Under the pieces are notes generated by a model. That model was not told the origin of the DNA. It saw only the letters and a list, made by a program, of their open reading frames with translations, and made no database searches. Positions 8,213 to 17,137 of a DNA stretch of 38,189 nucleotides are shown here, one piece after another. The position numbers and the translations under genes are program-made. The DNA is from Bacillota bacterium (GTDB lineage Bacteria > Bacillota > Clostridia > Christensenellales > UMGS416), in NCBI GenBank assembly GCA_023398815.1, contig JAEWRW010000041.1, positions 1-38,189 on the forward strand, in the 5' to 3' direction. Position 1 is the first letter of the stretch. Each line of letters opens with the position of its first letter.

Positions 8213-8438
8213 TACATGCCGGTGGTGCCGCTGCGATGTGATTGCCCAGTGTGCGGGCCGCTCGGCCGGTGTTTGTTTCCCTGCCGTTTGCACCATGCAA
8301 AAGCAAATACACGCCTTCGCCGTATCCACAACTACTTTATGATCGATACAAAGGTTGAATGATTATTTCCAAAATTTGTAAAACCATCGCAAAACCGTCA
8401 TTTTTCGGCTGATTGTTCACGCTTTGTTCATGGTTTCA

Positions 8439-8468
8439 TTGTAAAATCTTCATAGTTGCCTGTATAAT
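8439..8468 (+). promoter_or_regulatory. Candidate promoter of the SpoIID/SH3b gene
   Basis: TTGTAA (8439-8444), an 18-bp spacer and a perfect TATAAT (8463-8468). The roughly 160-nt leader that follows has several GC hairpins (GCCGG/CCGGC at 8520-8533, GGACGC/GCGTCC at 8539-8559, GGCGG/CCGCC near 8589-8604). I could not match the leader to a known riboswitch; the c-di-AMP ydaO and GEMM cores are absent. Confidence 0.55.
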
Positions 8469-8631
8469 GGGGTATATAAGTTTCTGATCCCATTTCCTCA
8501 TTTGGGATCTTTCGGGGGCCGGCCATCGCCGGCACAACGGACGCTAACTGAGCGCGTCCGATCGGATAGCAGGACTCCATTCCTTTGGGCGGGTATGCCG
8601 CCGTCTGAACCGAAAGGCTGGTACGTGTCAT

Positions 8632-11600
8632 TTGAAAAGAACCCTGAGCATTGCGTTGTCGCTTCTGCTGCTGGTGGCCCTGTGGTTGCCGGCCGGCACG
8701 GCGTCGGCTCTTAATTACAGCACCATCAAGGTGCGGTTGGTGTCTATGGGCAGCCCCTCGTCGGTGCAGTTTGTCGTGAAGGGTGCCTACCGCATTGCGG
8801 AAGCGCCCGCCGTCGACCTCTTCCCGGGTGTGACCTACACCATGAAGCCCGCCGGCACCGCGGGGATGTCCCTCTCCTGGAATGACGGCGTGGCCACCCG
8901 CACTGTGAGCCTGGGGGCGTCGGCCACGTTCAAACAGTACACCAACGGCACCGCCAGCAACACGCTGTATGTGGACAACCCCAACTATGGCTGGACAAAC
9001 TACACCGGTGACATGTGCTTCAGCCGTCCCAGCGGCACGAGCTACCTGCGCCTCGTGAACACCCTGTTTCTGGAGACGTACCTCTACGGCGTCGTGTCCT
9101 ACGAGATGAGCAACAGCTGGCCCATTGAGGCACTGAAGGTGCAGGCCATCGCCGCCCGCACCTACGCCATGCGCTACCTTAAGGCCGCCGATGCCTCCGA
9201 CGAATACAACATTGGGGACACCTCCGCCTCCCAGGTGTACCACGGCCTGCCCACCACCAATGACAACGTAGAGGCCGCCGTGGATGCCACCCGGGGAATG
9301 GCGCTGACCATCGGCGGGTCGCTGGTGGACGGCGTGTTCTCCGCCAGCAACGGCGGGTACATCCGCACCGCTACCGAGAAGTGGGGCGGCAGCAGCACCT
9401 ACCACGTGGCCAAGGCTGACCCCTATGACCTGGCCAACACCTCCAGCCCCACCTTCACCTACTACATCCCCAGGGGCGGCGAAAAGGCCGATCTCAGTGC
9501 CCTCTCCAGCACAAATCAGAGCAAGGCCAAGCTGTTCCTGTCGCTGCTAAAGGCGCAGATTGCCAAGGATGGGGGCGTGGACGCGTCCAAGGTGACGATC
9601 AACGCCATTACCCGGGTGGCCCGTTCGGCCAAGCGCACCGGTTCCGACGCCAATGGCTATGAGTATACCCGGCTCAAGGTAAACAGCAATGTGACGATTG
9701 CCTCGGCCACCAGCGGTGGGGCCAGCACCACCAAGGATGTGGTGGAGACCATCCTCAACTACACCAATTCCACCGGTAGCACCACCATGGAGCTGAAAAC
9801 CGCCTTTGCCAGCTACAGCTCTCTCATCAACACCAAGAACCTGTGGGAGATGTACAACACCAACGACAGCAAGTATTACTACATCACCGTGCGCGGCTAT
9901 GGCCACGGCGTGGGCATGAGCCAGCGCGGGGCCCAGCAAATGGCCAAGCAGGGCTACAAATACACCGACATTCTGGAGTTCTACTACAACTTCGGCGACT
10001 TTGATGCGTACTGCACCAAGGACACCAAGATTACCACCTACACGCTGACCCAGCCCAAGCTCCCCACCATGGCGCTGGGCACTGCCCCGGCCACCGCCCA
10101 GGTTACCACCGATGCACTTGATGTGCGGGCGACTTATGCCTCCAAGGGTGTGGTGGCGGGGACATTGGCCAAGGGCGTGAAGGTGCAGCTCCTCAGCGCG
10201 CCGGCCAGCGGCTGGTACAAGGTGTTCTACCCGGCGGCGGGGCTGGTGGGCTATTGTGTCGACACCGCGCTGACGGTGGTGAGCGGCACGGCCCCGACGC
10301 CGGCCCCCACCGCGACGCCGACGGCCAGCGCCACCGGCACAGCCACGCCGACCCCCACGCCCACGGCGACCCTCAAAGGAAAGACAACGACCTACGTCAA
10401 CCTGCGCGCCGAAGCCAACACCACTTCCAGCATTCTGCTGACCGTGCCCCAGGGCGCGACGGTGACAATACTGGACACCAAGGCTGCCAGCGGGTGGTAC
10501 CGGGTGCAGTATTCGGGCACAACCGGGTACATGATGAGCAAGTACATCACCCTTGTGACGGCGAGCCCCACGGCCACGGCAACCCCAACTGCAACGGTGA
10601 AACCGACCGCGACACCCACCGCCACCCCGGCATCCACCGCGGTGACAGCCAAGACGGACAAGACCACCAGCCTGCGAAAGTCCACCAGCACTTCATCGAC
10701 AAAGCTGGCGAGCATTTCTGCCGGCAAGACGCTCACGGTGCTGGCCGTACCCACCAACACCAGCTGGCTCAAGGTCAAGTATGGCAGCAAGACCGGGTAC
10801 GTGCTCAAGAGCTATGTCACCGTGGGCGGCAGCGTCAATTATCGGGCGGGCATGGTGACAACCGCTAGCCTCAACATCCGCAAATCGGCCAGCACCACAG
10901 CCGCCATTGTGAAGACAGTGAAACTGAACAATGTGCTGGTGGTGATGGGCAAGAAGATTGCCGGCAGCAAGACGTGGTACAAGGTCAAGACTGGCACCAC
11001 CACTGGCTACGTCGTTAGTAGCTATATCCGCACGGCGGGTACGCCGGTGCTGCTGCAGGCCACGGTGACAGCCAAGACGATGAAAACCACCAGCCTGCGC
11101 ACATCCACCAGCACCTCGTCCACCAAGCTTGCGTCCATCTCCTCGGGCAAGTCTCTCACGGTGACGGCGGTACCCTCCAACACCAGTTGGCTCAAGGTGA
11201 CCTACAGCAGCAAGAGCGGCTACGTGCTCAAGAGCTACGTGACTGTGGGCGGAAGCTCCAGTTACCGGGCGGGCATGGTCACGGCCACCAGTCTGAGCAT
11301 CCGCAAGTCGGCCAGCACCTCGGCCACCTTGGTGGGCACGCTAACCAAAAACACAGTGGTGGTGGTGATGGGCAAAAAGACCGCCGGCGGCAAGGCGTGG
11401 TACAAGGTCAAGATGGGCTCCTTCACCGGCTACGTGCTGGGCAGCTATGTGCGTGTGGCAGGTACACCGGTTTCCTTGTCGAGCACATCGAGCGCGGTGA
11501 CGGCAAAGACACTCAAGACCACCAGTCTGCGCAAGTCCACCAGTACCTCCTCCACCAAACTGGAGAGCATTGCCAAAGACAAGTCGCTGTCCGTTCTCAC

Positions 11601-11913
11601 CGTTCCCTCCAACACCAATTGGATCAAGGTGGCGTACAGCAGCAAAACGGGCTATGTGCTCAAAAGCTATGTGTCCGTTGGTGGCAGCAGCAGCTACCGC
11701 GCCGGGGCTGTGACGGCCTCCAGTCTCAACATTCGCAAGTCGGCCAGCACTTCAGCCACGGTTGTCAAAACGGTGAAGAAGGATCAAACACTTGTGGTGA
11801 TGGGTAAAAAAAGTGCTGGAGGAAAAACATGGTACAAGGTGGCTGTGGGCTCCGCCACTGGGTATGCGGTGGGTAGCTACATCCGCACAGCCGGCACGCC
11901 GGTCAAACTCTGA
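8632..11913 (+). CDS. Exported SpoIID/LytB-domain protein with eight SH3b repeats
   Basis: 1093 residues. TTG 8632 is taken as start because the signal peptide MKRTLSIALSLLLLVALWLP begins there; the ribosome site is weak (GAAAGG, about 14 nt away). The SpoIID domain spans about 100-460: YEMSNSWPIEALKVQAIAAR with Glu158 at the position of the catalytic acid of SpoIID lytic transglycosylases, and GHGVGMSQRGA at 424-434. Eight SH3b cell-wall binding domains follow, at about residues 490, 583, 673, 741, 812, 882, 956 and 1025, the first ones joined by Thr/Pro/Ala-rich linkers. The last six form three near-identical pairs. Far longer than sporulation SpoIID (about 340), so it is more likely a vegetative or surface wall enzyme. 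Confidence 0.9.
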   Translation: MKRTLSIALSLLLLVALWLPAGTASALNYSTIKVRLVSMGSPSSVQFVVKGAYRIAEAPAVDLFPGVTYTMKPAGTAGMSLSWNDGVATRTVSLGASATFKQYTNGTASNTLYVDNPNYGWTNYTGDMCFSRPSGTSYLRLVNTLFLETYLYGVVSYEMSNSWPIEALKVQAIAARTYAMRYLKAADASDEYNIGDTSASQVYHGLPTTNDNVEAAVDATRGMALTIGGSLVDGVFSASNGGYIRTATEKWGGSSTYHVAKADPYDLANTSSPTFTYYIPRGGEKADLSALSSTNQSKAKLFLSLLKAQIAKDGGVDASKVTINAITRVARSAKRTGSDANGYEYTRLKVNSNVTIASATSGGASTTKDVVETILNYTNSTGSTTMELKTAFASYSSLINTKNLWEMYNTNDSKYYYITVRGYGHGVGMSQRGAQQMAKQGYKYTDILEFYYNFGDFDAYCTKDTKITTYTLTQPKLPTMALGTAPATAQVTTDALDVRATYASKGVVAGTLAKGVKVQLLSAPASGWYKVFYPAAGLVGYCVDTALTVVSGTAPTPAPTATPTASATGTATPTPTPTATLKGKTTTYVNLRAEANTTSSILLTVPQGATVTILDTKAASGWYRVQYSGTTGYMMSKYITLVTASPTATATPTATVKPTATPTATPASTAVTAKTDKTTSLRKSTSTSSTKLASISAGKTLTVLAVPTNTSWLKVKYGSKTGYVLKSYVTVGGSVNYRAGMVTTASLNIRKSASTTAAIVKTVKLNNVLVVMGKKIAGSKTWYKVKTGTTTGYVVSSYIRTAGTPVLLQATVTAKTMKTTSLRTSTSTSSTKLASISSGKSLTVTAVPSNTSWLKVTYSSKSGYVLKSYVTVGGSSSYRAGMVTATSLSIRKSASTSATLVGTLTKNTVVVVMGKKTAGGKAWYKVKMGSFTGYVLGSYVRVAGTPVSLSSTSSAVTAKTLKTTSLRKSTSTSSTKLESIAKDKSLSVLTVPSNTNWIKVAYSSKTGYVLKSYVSVGGSSSYRAGAVTASSLNIRKSASTSATVVKTVKKDQTLVVMGKKSAGGKTWYKVAVGSATGYAVGSYIRTAGTPVKL
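10648..11910 (+). repeat. Three tandem in-frame SH3b-pair repeats
   Basis: Units of about 417-432 bp begin near 10648, 11065 and 11497. Each encodes one SH3b of the type KTTSLRxSTSTSSTKL...GYVLKSYV and one of the type SLxIRKSAST...WYKVxxG. The last unit lacks nothing. High similarity between units implies recent duplication or gene conversion and allows copy-number change. Confidence 0.85.
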
Positions 11914-11924
11914 ACGGAAAACAG

Positions 11925-11963
11925 AACGCCAGCGCTGCGGGGCAATACCCTGCGGCGTTTTTT
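11925..11963 (+). terminator. Terminator of the SpoIID/SH3b gene
   Basis: AACGCC (11925-11930) pairs with GGCGTT (11954-11959), with an inner GC-GGG/CCC-GC stem, followed by TTTTTT (11958-11963). The reverse strand shows hairpin plus CTGTTTTCC, so it may also stop transcripts arriving from the right. Confidence 0.8.
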
Positions 11964-11966
11964 GAT

Positions 11967-12489
11967 GGGAAACCCATGGTTCTTCTGTTCGGGTGGGTGG
12001 TCAGCCAGTACATTGTGTCATTATGGCGCGTTGTCACACCTCAATCTGGGGGCCTCCGCTTCCGGTTGAGTTGCCGGCACCCTGCGCACAGGCCCATCCG
12101 GCGGATGGAGCCTCAGCGGGTCTACGAACCCCTAAACCCCTAGAACGGGCAAAGGGTGATGAACCTCCCGGCGAAATCCACATGAGCGCTAACGTTAATA
12201 ATCGGTCGGCGACATGTGCGGCGAATCAGACACGCATGGATGCGTGCAAACCGTCACGCCGTGGCTGGTCGCAGCCTTCGGCTGCTGCTCGCCCAAGCAT
12301 CCCGGAAGGCATTGCACCGCAATGCCTTAGCGCCTGGGCTGGTCGTTCGCTTCGCGAACTGCTCGCCTATGCATCCTAGATGGCGCGTGAGGCGTGAACG
12401 GCGATCTGGCCATAACGGGAACAAGCTGTTTGAGGCCCCATCCAGCGGATGGGGCCTATGCGATCGTATGGGGGTATGGAGGTCAGTTC
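11967..12489 (-). repeat. Multi-hairpin downstream element, copy A (minus orientation)
   Basis: Begins after the stop codon of the minus-strand gene at 12490. Hairpins seen: AGGCCCCATCC/GGATGGGGCCT (12433-12457); two similar stem-loops at about 12337-12377 and 12261-12304; the perfect AAGGCATTGC/GCAATGCCTT with loop ACC (12305-12327); and CACGCAT/ATGCGTG (12231-12246). Reverse-complemented, 12205-12406 aligns with copy B (18846-18965) over AGATCGCCGTTC, GCGCTAAGGCATTGC, the CTGATTCGCCGC block and CATGTCGCCG, with two extra stem-loop inserts of about 40 bp. No credible ORF is present. Confidence 0.65.
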
Positions 12490-13341
12490 TTACAGCGCCT
12501 TCAGGAAGGCCACGGCCTCGGCGATGTCGGCGGCAGGGTTGCCGCCCACTTCACGCTCGATGGTGAGGTACCCGTTGTAGCCGATCTCCTGCAGGGCCGC
12601 CAGGTAGGCCTTCCAGTCCACCGCGCCTTTGCCCAAAGGCTCCTCGCGGAAGAACTCCTCGATGCGCAGATCCTCAATGCCACCGTCGGCAAAGAAGTCG
12701 TAAACCACCACGGGGTCGCACTTCTGCAGCATCACGCCGTCCTTGGCGTGGGTGTGCACGATGTAGGGGGCCAGGTTGCGGACGGCCTGGGCCGGGTCCT
12801 CGCCAATGACCATGATGAGGTTGGCCGGGTCGAAGTTGACGCGCACGCCGTGGCTGCCCAGGCTGTCGAGGAAACGGCGCAGGCGGGCCGAGGGCTCGGG
12901 GCCGGTCTCCACGGCGAAGCTGGCGCCGACTTCGTCGCCGTAGCGGCCCATCTCGGCACAGGCTTCGGCCATCACGGCCCAGCGGGGGCTGGTCTCATCC
13001 TCCGGCACCACGCCGATGTGGGTGGTGACGACCCGGCAGTCAAGATCAAGCGCTAAGTCCATGATGCGCTTGGAGCGCTCCACCTTGTAGGCATTGTCCT
13101 CAGCGCGGGTGAAGGCGTGGCCGCCCATGTCGCCGCAGAGCGCCGACACCTGCAGCCCCAGGCTGCGGATGTAGGCCAGCAGATCCTTGCGGGCGGCGGG
13201 GGACAGTTCCTCCGGGGCCATCTCGCCGGACACGGCGTAGATCTGCACGCCCTGTGCGCCGAGCTCGGCGGCCTTCTTCAGACCCTCCCGCACGCCCAAG
13301 CGGAAGCTGTCACACATGATGCCAATGGGATAATTCGCCAT
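12490..13341 (-). CDS. Sugar phosphate isomerase/epimerase-like TIM-barrel protein
   Basis: 283 residues, AP-endonuclease-2 / xylose-isomerase-like fold. ATG 13341-13339 (MANYPIGIMCDSF) follows GGAGGG by 6 nt; an upstream in-frame start would begin in front of the promoter and is rejected. Likely metal ligands are the conserved Glu in FAVETGPEP, the Asp and Asn in VNFDPANLIM, the His pair in IVHTHAKD and the terminal Glu in LTIEREVGG, all typical of the IolE/YcjR-like family. The exact sugar cannot be inferred. It has its own -10 element and operator upstream and is followed by element A. Confidence 0.88.
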   Translation of the reverse strand: MANYPIGIMCDSFRLGVREGLKKAAELGAQGVQIYAVSGEMAPEELSPAARKDLLAYIRSLGLQVSALCGDMGGHAFTRAEDNAYKVERSKRIMDLALDLDCRVVTTHIGVVPEDETSPRWAVMAEACAEMGRYGDEVGASFAVETGPEPSARLRRFLDSLGSHGVRVNFDPANLIMVIGEDPAQAVRNLAPYIVHTHAKDGVMLQKCDPVVVYDFFADGGIEDLRIEEFFREEPLGKGAVDWKAYLAALQEIGYNGYLTIEREVGGNPAADIAEAVAFLKAL

Positions 13342-13371
13342 GAGTGTCCCTCCGAAACGTATTGTAGTTCC

Positions 13372-13409
13372 ATTATAGCAAGCGTCGTCTGATTGGTCTA
13401 TACCAATCA
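13372..13409 (-). promoter_or_regulatory. Extended -10 promoter and palindromic operator of the isomerase gene
   Basis: The minus strand has TGCTATAAT (TATAAT at 13377-13372), an extended -10, without a good -35. About 12 bp upstream lies TGATTGGTCTATACCAATCA (13390-13409), a perfect 8-bp-arm palindrome whose core GTCTATAC fits the GTMTAKAC pattern of FadR-type GntR operators. It covers the -35 region and the stop codon of the upstream gene. The regulator is not in the window. Confidence 0.6.
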
Positions 13410-14513
13410 TCGGTCTGCCGCGGTCTGTTTTCCCGGCAGCCGCTGCCAGCGGGGGTGTAGCCGCAACGGCTCCAGCCGGGGGTCGTTCTCCAGCCAGCCC
13501 CAGTTGTCAAAGCCCTGCCCCAGAGCCTGCCCCAGCGCGGCAAAGGCTTCGTCGGGCTGCCCCAGGGCAACGTGGGCGATGGCCAGCTCCACACCGGCCC
13601 ACAGCGGCGCATCCGGCAGTGCCAATGCCTGCGCGAACCATTGAATCGCCCGCGCCGCATCGCCGGCTCCCAGGCAGGCATCGCCGTTGACGGCCAACTC
13701 CAACGCCATGCCCGGCAGGCACATCAGCCAACCGTACTCCCGCGCCTTGTGCAGGCCCGCGCTGCGGGCCGTGGCCGAGGAGGCAGCGTTGCTTTGCTGG
13801 CAGAGCCAGCCGATCTGCCCGATGCCGCGGCGGGCGGCCTCATCGGCAAAGGCCGAGACCATGGCGACGGCCAATCCCTGCCGTTGGTGTTCTTTGCGCA
13901 CCTCAATGCCGATCTCGCAGCCCTGGGTGCAGTTGTACTCCGACAGGCACCAGCCGGCCAACGCGCCATCGCGCACGGCGGCTACGCCAAAGCTGTGGCG
14001 CAGGAAATCCTCCACCGACGGCCGCTCGGAGCACATCTCCTCCCGCAGGGCGTCGGTGTGGGGGAGACCCCGCGCCAGCAGCGCGGCATCCACCGGCACC
14101 AGTTCGTACCCGGTGGGCGGGTCGACCTTGCGCACCGCTGCCGTTGGCGCACTGTAACACTCCTGGGCGGCGTAGACCGGGTGGTGGCCTTTGAGCGCCC
14201 GTTCCCAGGCGGCGCGGCCATCGGGGCCATCCCAGAAGAGCAGCGCCGCGTCGGCATCCTCCATGGCACGTCCATAAGCCATCTCACCCAGCCACCCGCC
14301 GCAGGCCGCCGCCAATTCCTCGGCAGGCAGCGAGGATGCCAGCAGCAGCTTGTTGTGCACGCGGGCCAGCGCGATGCGCGGGTTGGCCGCGTCGTCGGCC
14401 CACAGCTCCCCCGGTACGGTGCCTTCGGCCAGGGCCGTCAGCTTCATCATGTGCCGGCGGTTTTCAAAGAGGGCCAGTGCCGGCGTATATTGGCTTGGAT
14501 TCAATTCGAGCAA
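13407..14513 (-). CDS. GNAT acetyltransferase with C-terminal TPR segment
   Basis: 368 residues. TTG 14513-14511 is chosen: AGGAGGG stands 8 nt before it, and earlier in-frame ATGs lie inside the Gly-rich end of the DUF2207 gene. The first 120 residues (NRRHMMKLTALAEG...ALLFWDGPDG) look like a degenerate N-terminal acetyltransferase-type domain. The GNAT core is at about 150-270, with motif A VRKEHQRQGLAVAMVSAF. The C-terminus (about 285-365) is TPR-like, ending in the NDPRLEPLRLHPRWQRL signature common at the end of TPR proteins. It lies 25 bp after the DUF2207 stop, so it is the third gene of the lemA operon. Confidence 0.8.
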   Translation of the reverse strand: MLELNPSQYTPALALFENRRHMMKLTALAEGTVPGELWADDAANPRIALARVHNKLLLASSLPAEELAAACGGWLGEMAYGRAMEDADAALLFWDGPDGRAAWERALKGHHPVYAAQECYSAPTAAVRKVDPPTGYELVPVDAALLARGLPHTDALREEMCSERPSVEDFLRHSFGVAAVRDGALAGWCLSEYNCTQGCEIGIEVRKEHQRQGLAVAMVSAFADEAARRGIGQIGWLCQQSNAASSATARSAGLHKAREYGWLMCLPGMALELAVNGDACLGAGDAARAIQWFAQALALPDAPLWAGVELAIAHVALGQPDEAFAALGQALGQGFDNWGWLENDPRLEPLRLHPRWQRLPGKQTAADR

Positions 14514-14538
14514 GTCGCGGTCCCTCCTCGTTGGTGGG

Positions 14539-16431
14539 TTACCAGCTGCCGCCGCCGCCGCCCCCGCCGCCCCCGCCGGAGAACCCTCCGCCAGAGAAGC
14601 CACCCCCGCCGCCCGAGGAGCGGGGCTGGGAGATCATGACGGCCTGCATGGCAGCCAGGGAGTGGGTCATGCTGTGGGCGAAGTAGAGGGGAGCGAAGTT
14701 GCCGGTGCCCACGTACCAATCCGGCGGGGCAATGGTAATGCTCTCAAAGTTTTTGGCAAACTTGTCGGTCACCCCCAGCACATAGGCGTAGGGCAGCACG
14801 TTGTAGAAGTAGCTGGGGTTCTGATCCACCAGTGCCACGATGCGATCCCGCTCGGCCGTGAGCAGGAAGTCTCGCAGCCCCAGGATGCGGCCCAGCCACA
14901 GCACGCCCTGGGCCGTGCGCCGCCGTACAAAGGACGCCGCCAGCGCGGTGATGGCCGTGGTTACCATGGCCGTCAATGCAAGGGGCCAGCCGGCCTCAGG
15001 CACGGTGAGCGCGGCGAAGATACCCAGCAGCACCACCAGCAGCACCACGGCCACGACCGTCAACGCCACCCGCGGCCCTGCGTTCATGGAGCGATAGCGC
15101 CGCAGCACATACACCAGCAGGTACACCGGGGCCAGCACCAGCGCGCCCACGATGCAGGCGGGCACCAGGGCATCTTCCAGGTAGCCGGAGGAAAGCGTCA
15201 GGCTGTAGGCCAGGGTCGTCAGCACTGGCAGAGCCGCCAGCAGGGTAACGAGTGGCTCCAGCAGCACCGAGGCGCGGGTGAACACCCGCCGCGCCTTGGA
15301 GGCGAACGAGTCGCGCACCATGTTGCGGGTGGTCTGGATGGTGGTGTAAAACTTCTCCTTGAGCGACGAAATGGTCACCTCGTCGCCATCCGCAAAGAGC
15401 TTCTGAAACATGTGGGTCTCAAAGGGACGGGCATCTTTGCCCGGGTTACCCTTGCGCGTCAGTAGATAATCACTGCCGCCCAAGTCGGTAATCGTCAGGT
15501 ACCCCCGGTCGGCCCAGTAGAGCAGCAGCGACACCACATCGCGGTTGTCCACGTTGCCGTCGAAGAGGTAGCCGACCTCAGCGGGCGTCATGCCGTCGGG
15601 GGCGTAGAACTCCACCGTGCGCACCAGCCGGTCATCCCGCCCCCAGCGCCACCAGAAGAACACAGCCAGCGCCGCCAGCAGCCACTGCAGCGCCAGCAGC
15701 ACCCCGCCCACCCAGTGGTAGTCGGGCAGCACAAAGGTGCCCTCGGGCAGCTCCACCCGCAGGGTCAGCCCCTCGTAGTTGGTGAGCGCTCGGGTCGTCT
15801 GCCCGGTGATGGTGCGGCCCTCCACCGAGAAGGTCGCCGCGTCGGTGATCTGCTGGCCCTGTGTGCCGGCCACCACGCCCACCAGGGCCGGGTCAAAGGC
15901 TACCGGCAGCGTCACCGAGAAGTCTGCGTGGGCAATCGTCGTGTCCCACCCGGTGCCGATGAGGTTGTAATACACCTCGTCGAAGTCGGAAATGTGGTCG
16001 TTGCCCATGGCGTACTGGTAGTGGACGATGTAGGTCTGCTCGCCGGTCACGGTCTCGTCGGCGTCGCCGATCCGGATGCTGACCTCACCGTTCTCGCTGT
16101 CCACCTCGTAGGGCGCACCCTCCACCGAAACGCCGGACACCCGGGCGTGGAGCTCGCTCTCCACCCGGCCGTAGGTGGCGGACTCCCGCACCATGTCGCC
16201 CTGCACCGGGATCTGCCGGTAGATGCCGTGGCGCGGCTCGCTGAAGTTGACGACGATGGTCTCAGTCACGTCGTAGACGTTGTCCAACCCCACCGTCGCC
16301 TGCACTGACAGGTTCTCAATGGTGAAACCACCCTCGTCCGCCCGGGCGGGGGTGGGGCCCAACAGCAGCGTCAGGCACAGCGCCGCCAGCGGCAGAGCCA
16401 GTAGCTTTCGTGCGAAGTTGCGCCAACTCAT
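14539..16431 (-). CDS. DUF2207 membrane protein with Gly-rich tail
   Basis: 630 residues. Signal peptide 1-31 (PARA-DEGG). The exported DUF2207 domain (about 33-230) contains ETIVVNFSEPRHGIYRQIPV. A TM helix near 240-262 (VLLALQWLLAALAVFFWWRWG) is followed by a cytosolic winged-helix-like domain (TPAEVGYLFDGNVDNRDVVSLL), then about four more TM helices between 385 and 510. The tail SGGGFSGGG plus a run of ten glycines and SW is the usual end of this family. ATG 16431 overlaps the lemA stop by one base (TGATG), so the two are translationally coupled. DUF2207 proteins typically pair with LemA; their biochemical role is not established. Confidence 0.92.
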   Translation of the reverse strand: MSWRNFARKLLALPLAALCLTLLLGPTPARADEGGFTIENLSVQATVGLDNVYDVTETIVVNFSEPRHGIYRQIPVQGDMVRESATYGRVESELHARVSGVSVEGAPYEVDSENGEVSIRIGDADETVTGEQTYIVHYQYAMGNDHISDFDEVYYNLIGTGWDTTIAHADFSVTLPVAFDPALVGVVAGTQGQQITDAATFSVEGRTITGQTTRALTNYEGLTLRVELPEGTFVLPDYHWVGGVLLALQWLLAALAVFFWWRWGRDDRLVRTVEFYAPDGMTPAEVGYLFDGNVDNRDVVSLLLYWADRGYLTITDLGGSDYLLTRKGNPGKDARPFETHMFQKLFADGDEVTISSLKEKFYTTIQTTRNMVRDSFASKARRVFTRASVLLEPLVTLLAALPVLTTLAYSLTLSSGYLEDALVPACIVGALVLAPVYLLVYVLRRYRSMNAGPRVALTVVAVVLLVVLLGIFAALTVPEAGWPLALTAMVTTAITALAASFVRRRTAQGVLWLGRILGLRDFLLTAERDRIVALVDQNPSYFYNVLPYAYVLGVTDKFAKNFESITIAPPDWYVGTGNFAPLYFAHSMTHSLAAMQAVMISQPRSSGGGGGFSGGGFSGGGGGGGGGGSW

Positions 16432-16985
16432 CAGAACTGCACCTTGACGTTCTCGCGCTGGGGGGCATCGATTTCAAAGAGGGTACCCTTATCGAGGTGC
16501 ATCGCCCCGGCCACCAGGTTGCTGGGGAAGCTCTCGCGCTGGGTGTTCAGGTCGCGCACCACGCCGTTGTAGTACTTGCGGGCGTTAAGGATGTCCTCCT
16601 CAATGCTGGAAAGCTCGCTCTGCAGCTGCTGGAACCCCTGGTTGGCTTTGAGGTCGGGGTAGCTCTCTGCCAGGGCGAAGAGGCTGCGGAGAGTACCGGT
16701 CAGCTGGTTCTCCCCCTGGGCGCGTTCGGCCATGGTGGGGGCACTGGCGGCGGCGTTGCGGGCCTTCACCACGGCTTCCAGTGTGCCGGCCTCGTGCTTG
16801 GCGTAGCCCTTTACGGTCTCCACCAGGTTGGGCACCAGGTCATAGCGGCGCTTCAGGTACACATCCATGGTGGAGAACGCTTCCTCCATCTTGTTGCGCA
16901 GGCCGATGAAGCGGTTGTAGGTTGTCACGTACCAGAAGAGTACGATGACGACGACGGCAATGGCAATGATCCATCCCCAAGGCAT
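16431..16985 (-). CDS. lemA: LemA family protein
   Basis: 184 residues: one N-terminal TM helix (MPWGWIIAIAVVVIVLFWYV) with almost no preceding segment, then the LemA helical bundle with YNRFIGLRNKMEEAFSTMDV, KRRYDLVPNLVETVKGYAKH and ILNARKYYNGVVRDLN. AGGAGG is 8 nt before ATG 16985. First gene of the lemA-DUF2207-GNAT operon. Function is unknown beyond membrane association. Confidence 0.95.
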   Translation of the reverse strand: MPWGWIIAIAVVVIVLFWYVTTYNRFIGLRNKMEEAFSTMDVYLKRRYDLVPNLVETVKGYAKHEAGTLEAVVKARNAAASAPTMAERAQGENQLTGTLRSLFALAESYPDLKANQGFQQLQSELSSIEEDILNARKYYNGVVRDLNTQRESFPSNLVAGAMHLDKGTLFEIDAPQRENVKVQF

Positions 16986-17025
16986 GACAGATTCCTCCTC
17001 GATTGCTGTTTTGTGCTATGTAAGT

Positions 17026-17031
17026 ATTATA
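17026..17031 (-). promoter_or_regulatory. -10 element of the lemA operon
   Basis: TATAAT on the minus strand, about 40 bp before the lemA start. No convincing -35 is seen 17 bp upstream. It is divergent from the padR promoter about 110 bp away. Confidence 0.5.
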
Positions 17032-17137
17032 GCGCACGGAACACGTCCGCACCACTGGCGGGGGCGGAAAACCTGCCTGCGGCCGATGAGGTGACGGCCC
17101 GTCCGTTTGAACCCGCACCCACCGAGAAAAAAGGGTG

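Noticed and set aside
8469..8631. c-di-AMP (ydaO) or GEMM riboswitch in the leader of the SpoIID gene
   Set aside because: Cell-wall hydrolase genes often have ydaO switches, but neither the GACAGCTAAC-type core nor the GEMM GACGCAAAGC core is present; only generic GC hairpins are seen.
10648..11910. CRISPR-like or non-coding tandem array
   Set aside because: The repeats are in frame, about 420 bp long and encode SH3b domains; they are coding duplications.
14550..14620. The C/G-rich triplet tract as a regulatory repeat
   Set aside because: It is the coding sequence of the poly-Gly tail usual for DUF2207 proteins.
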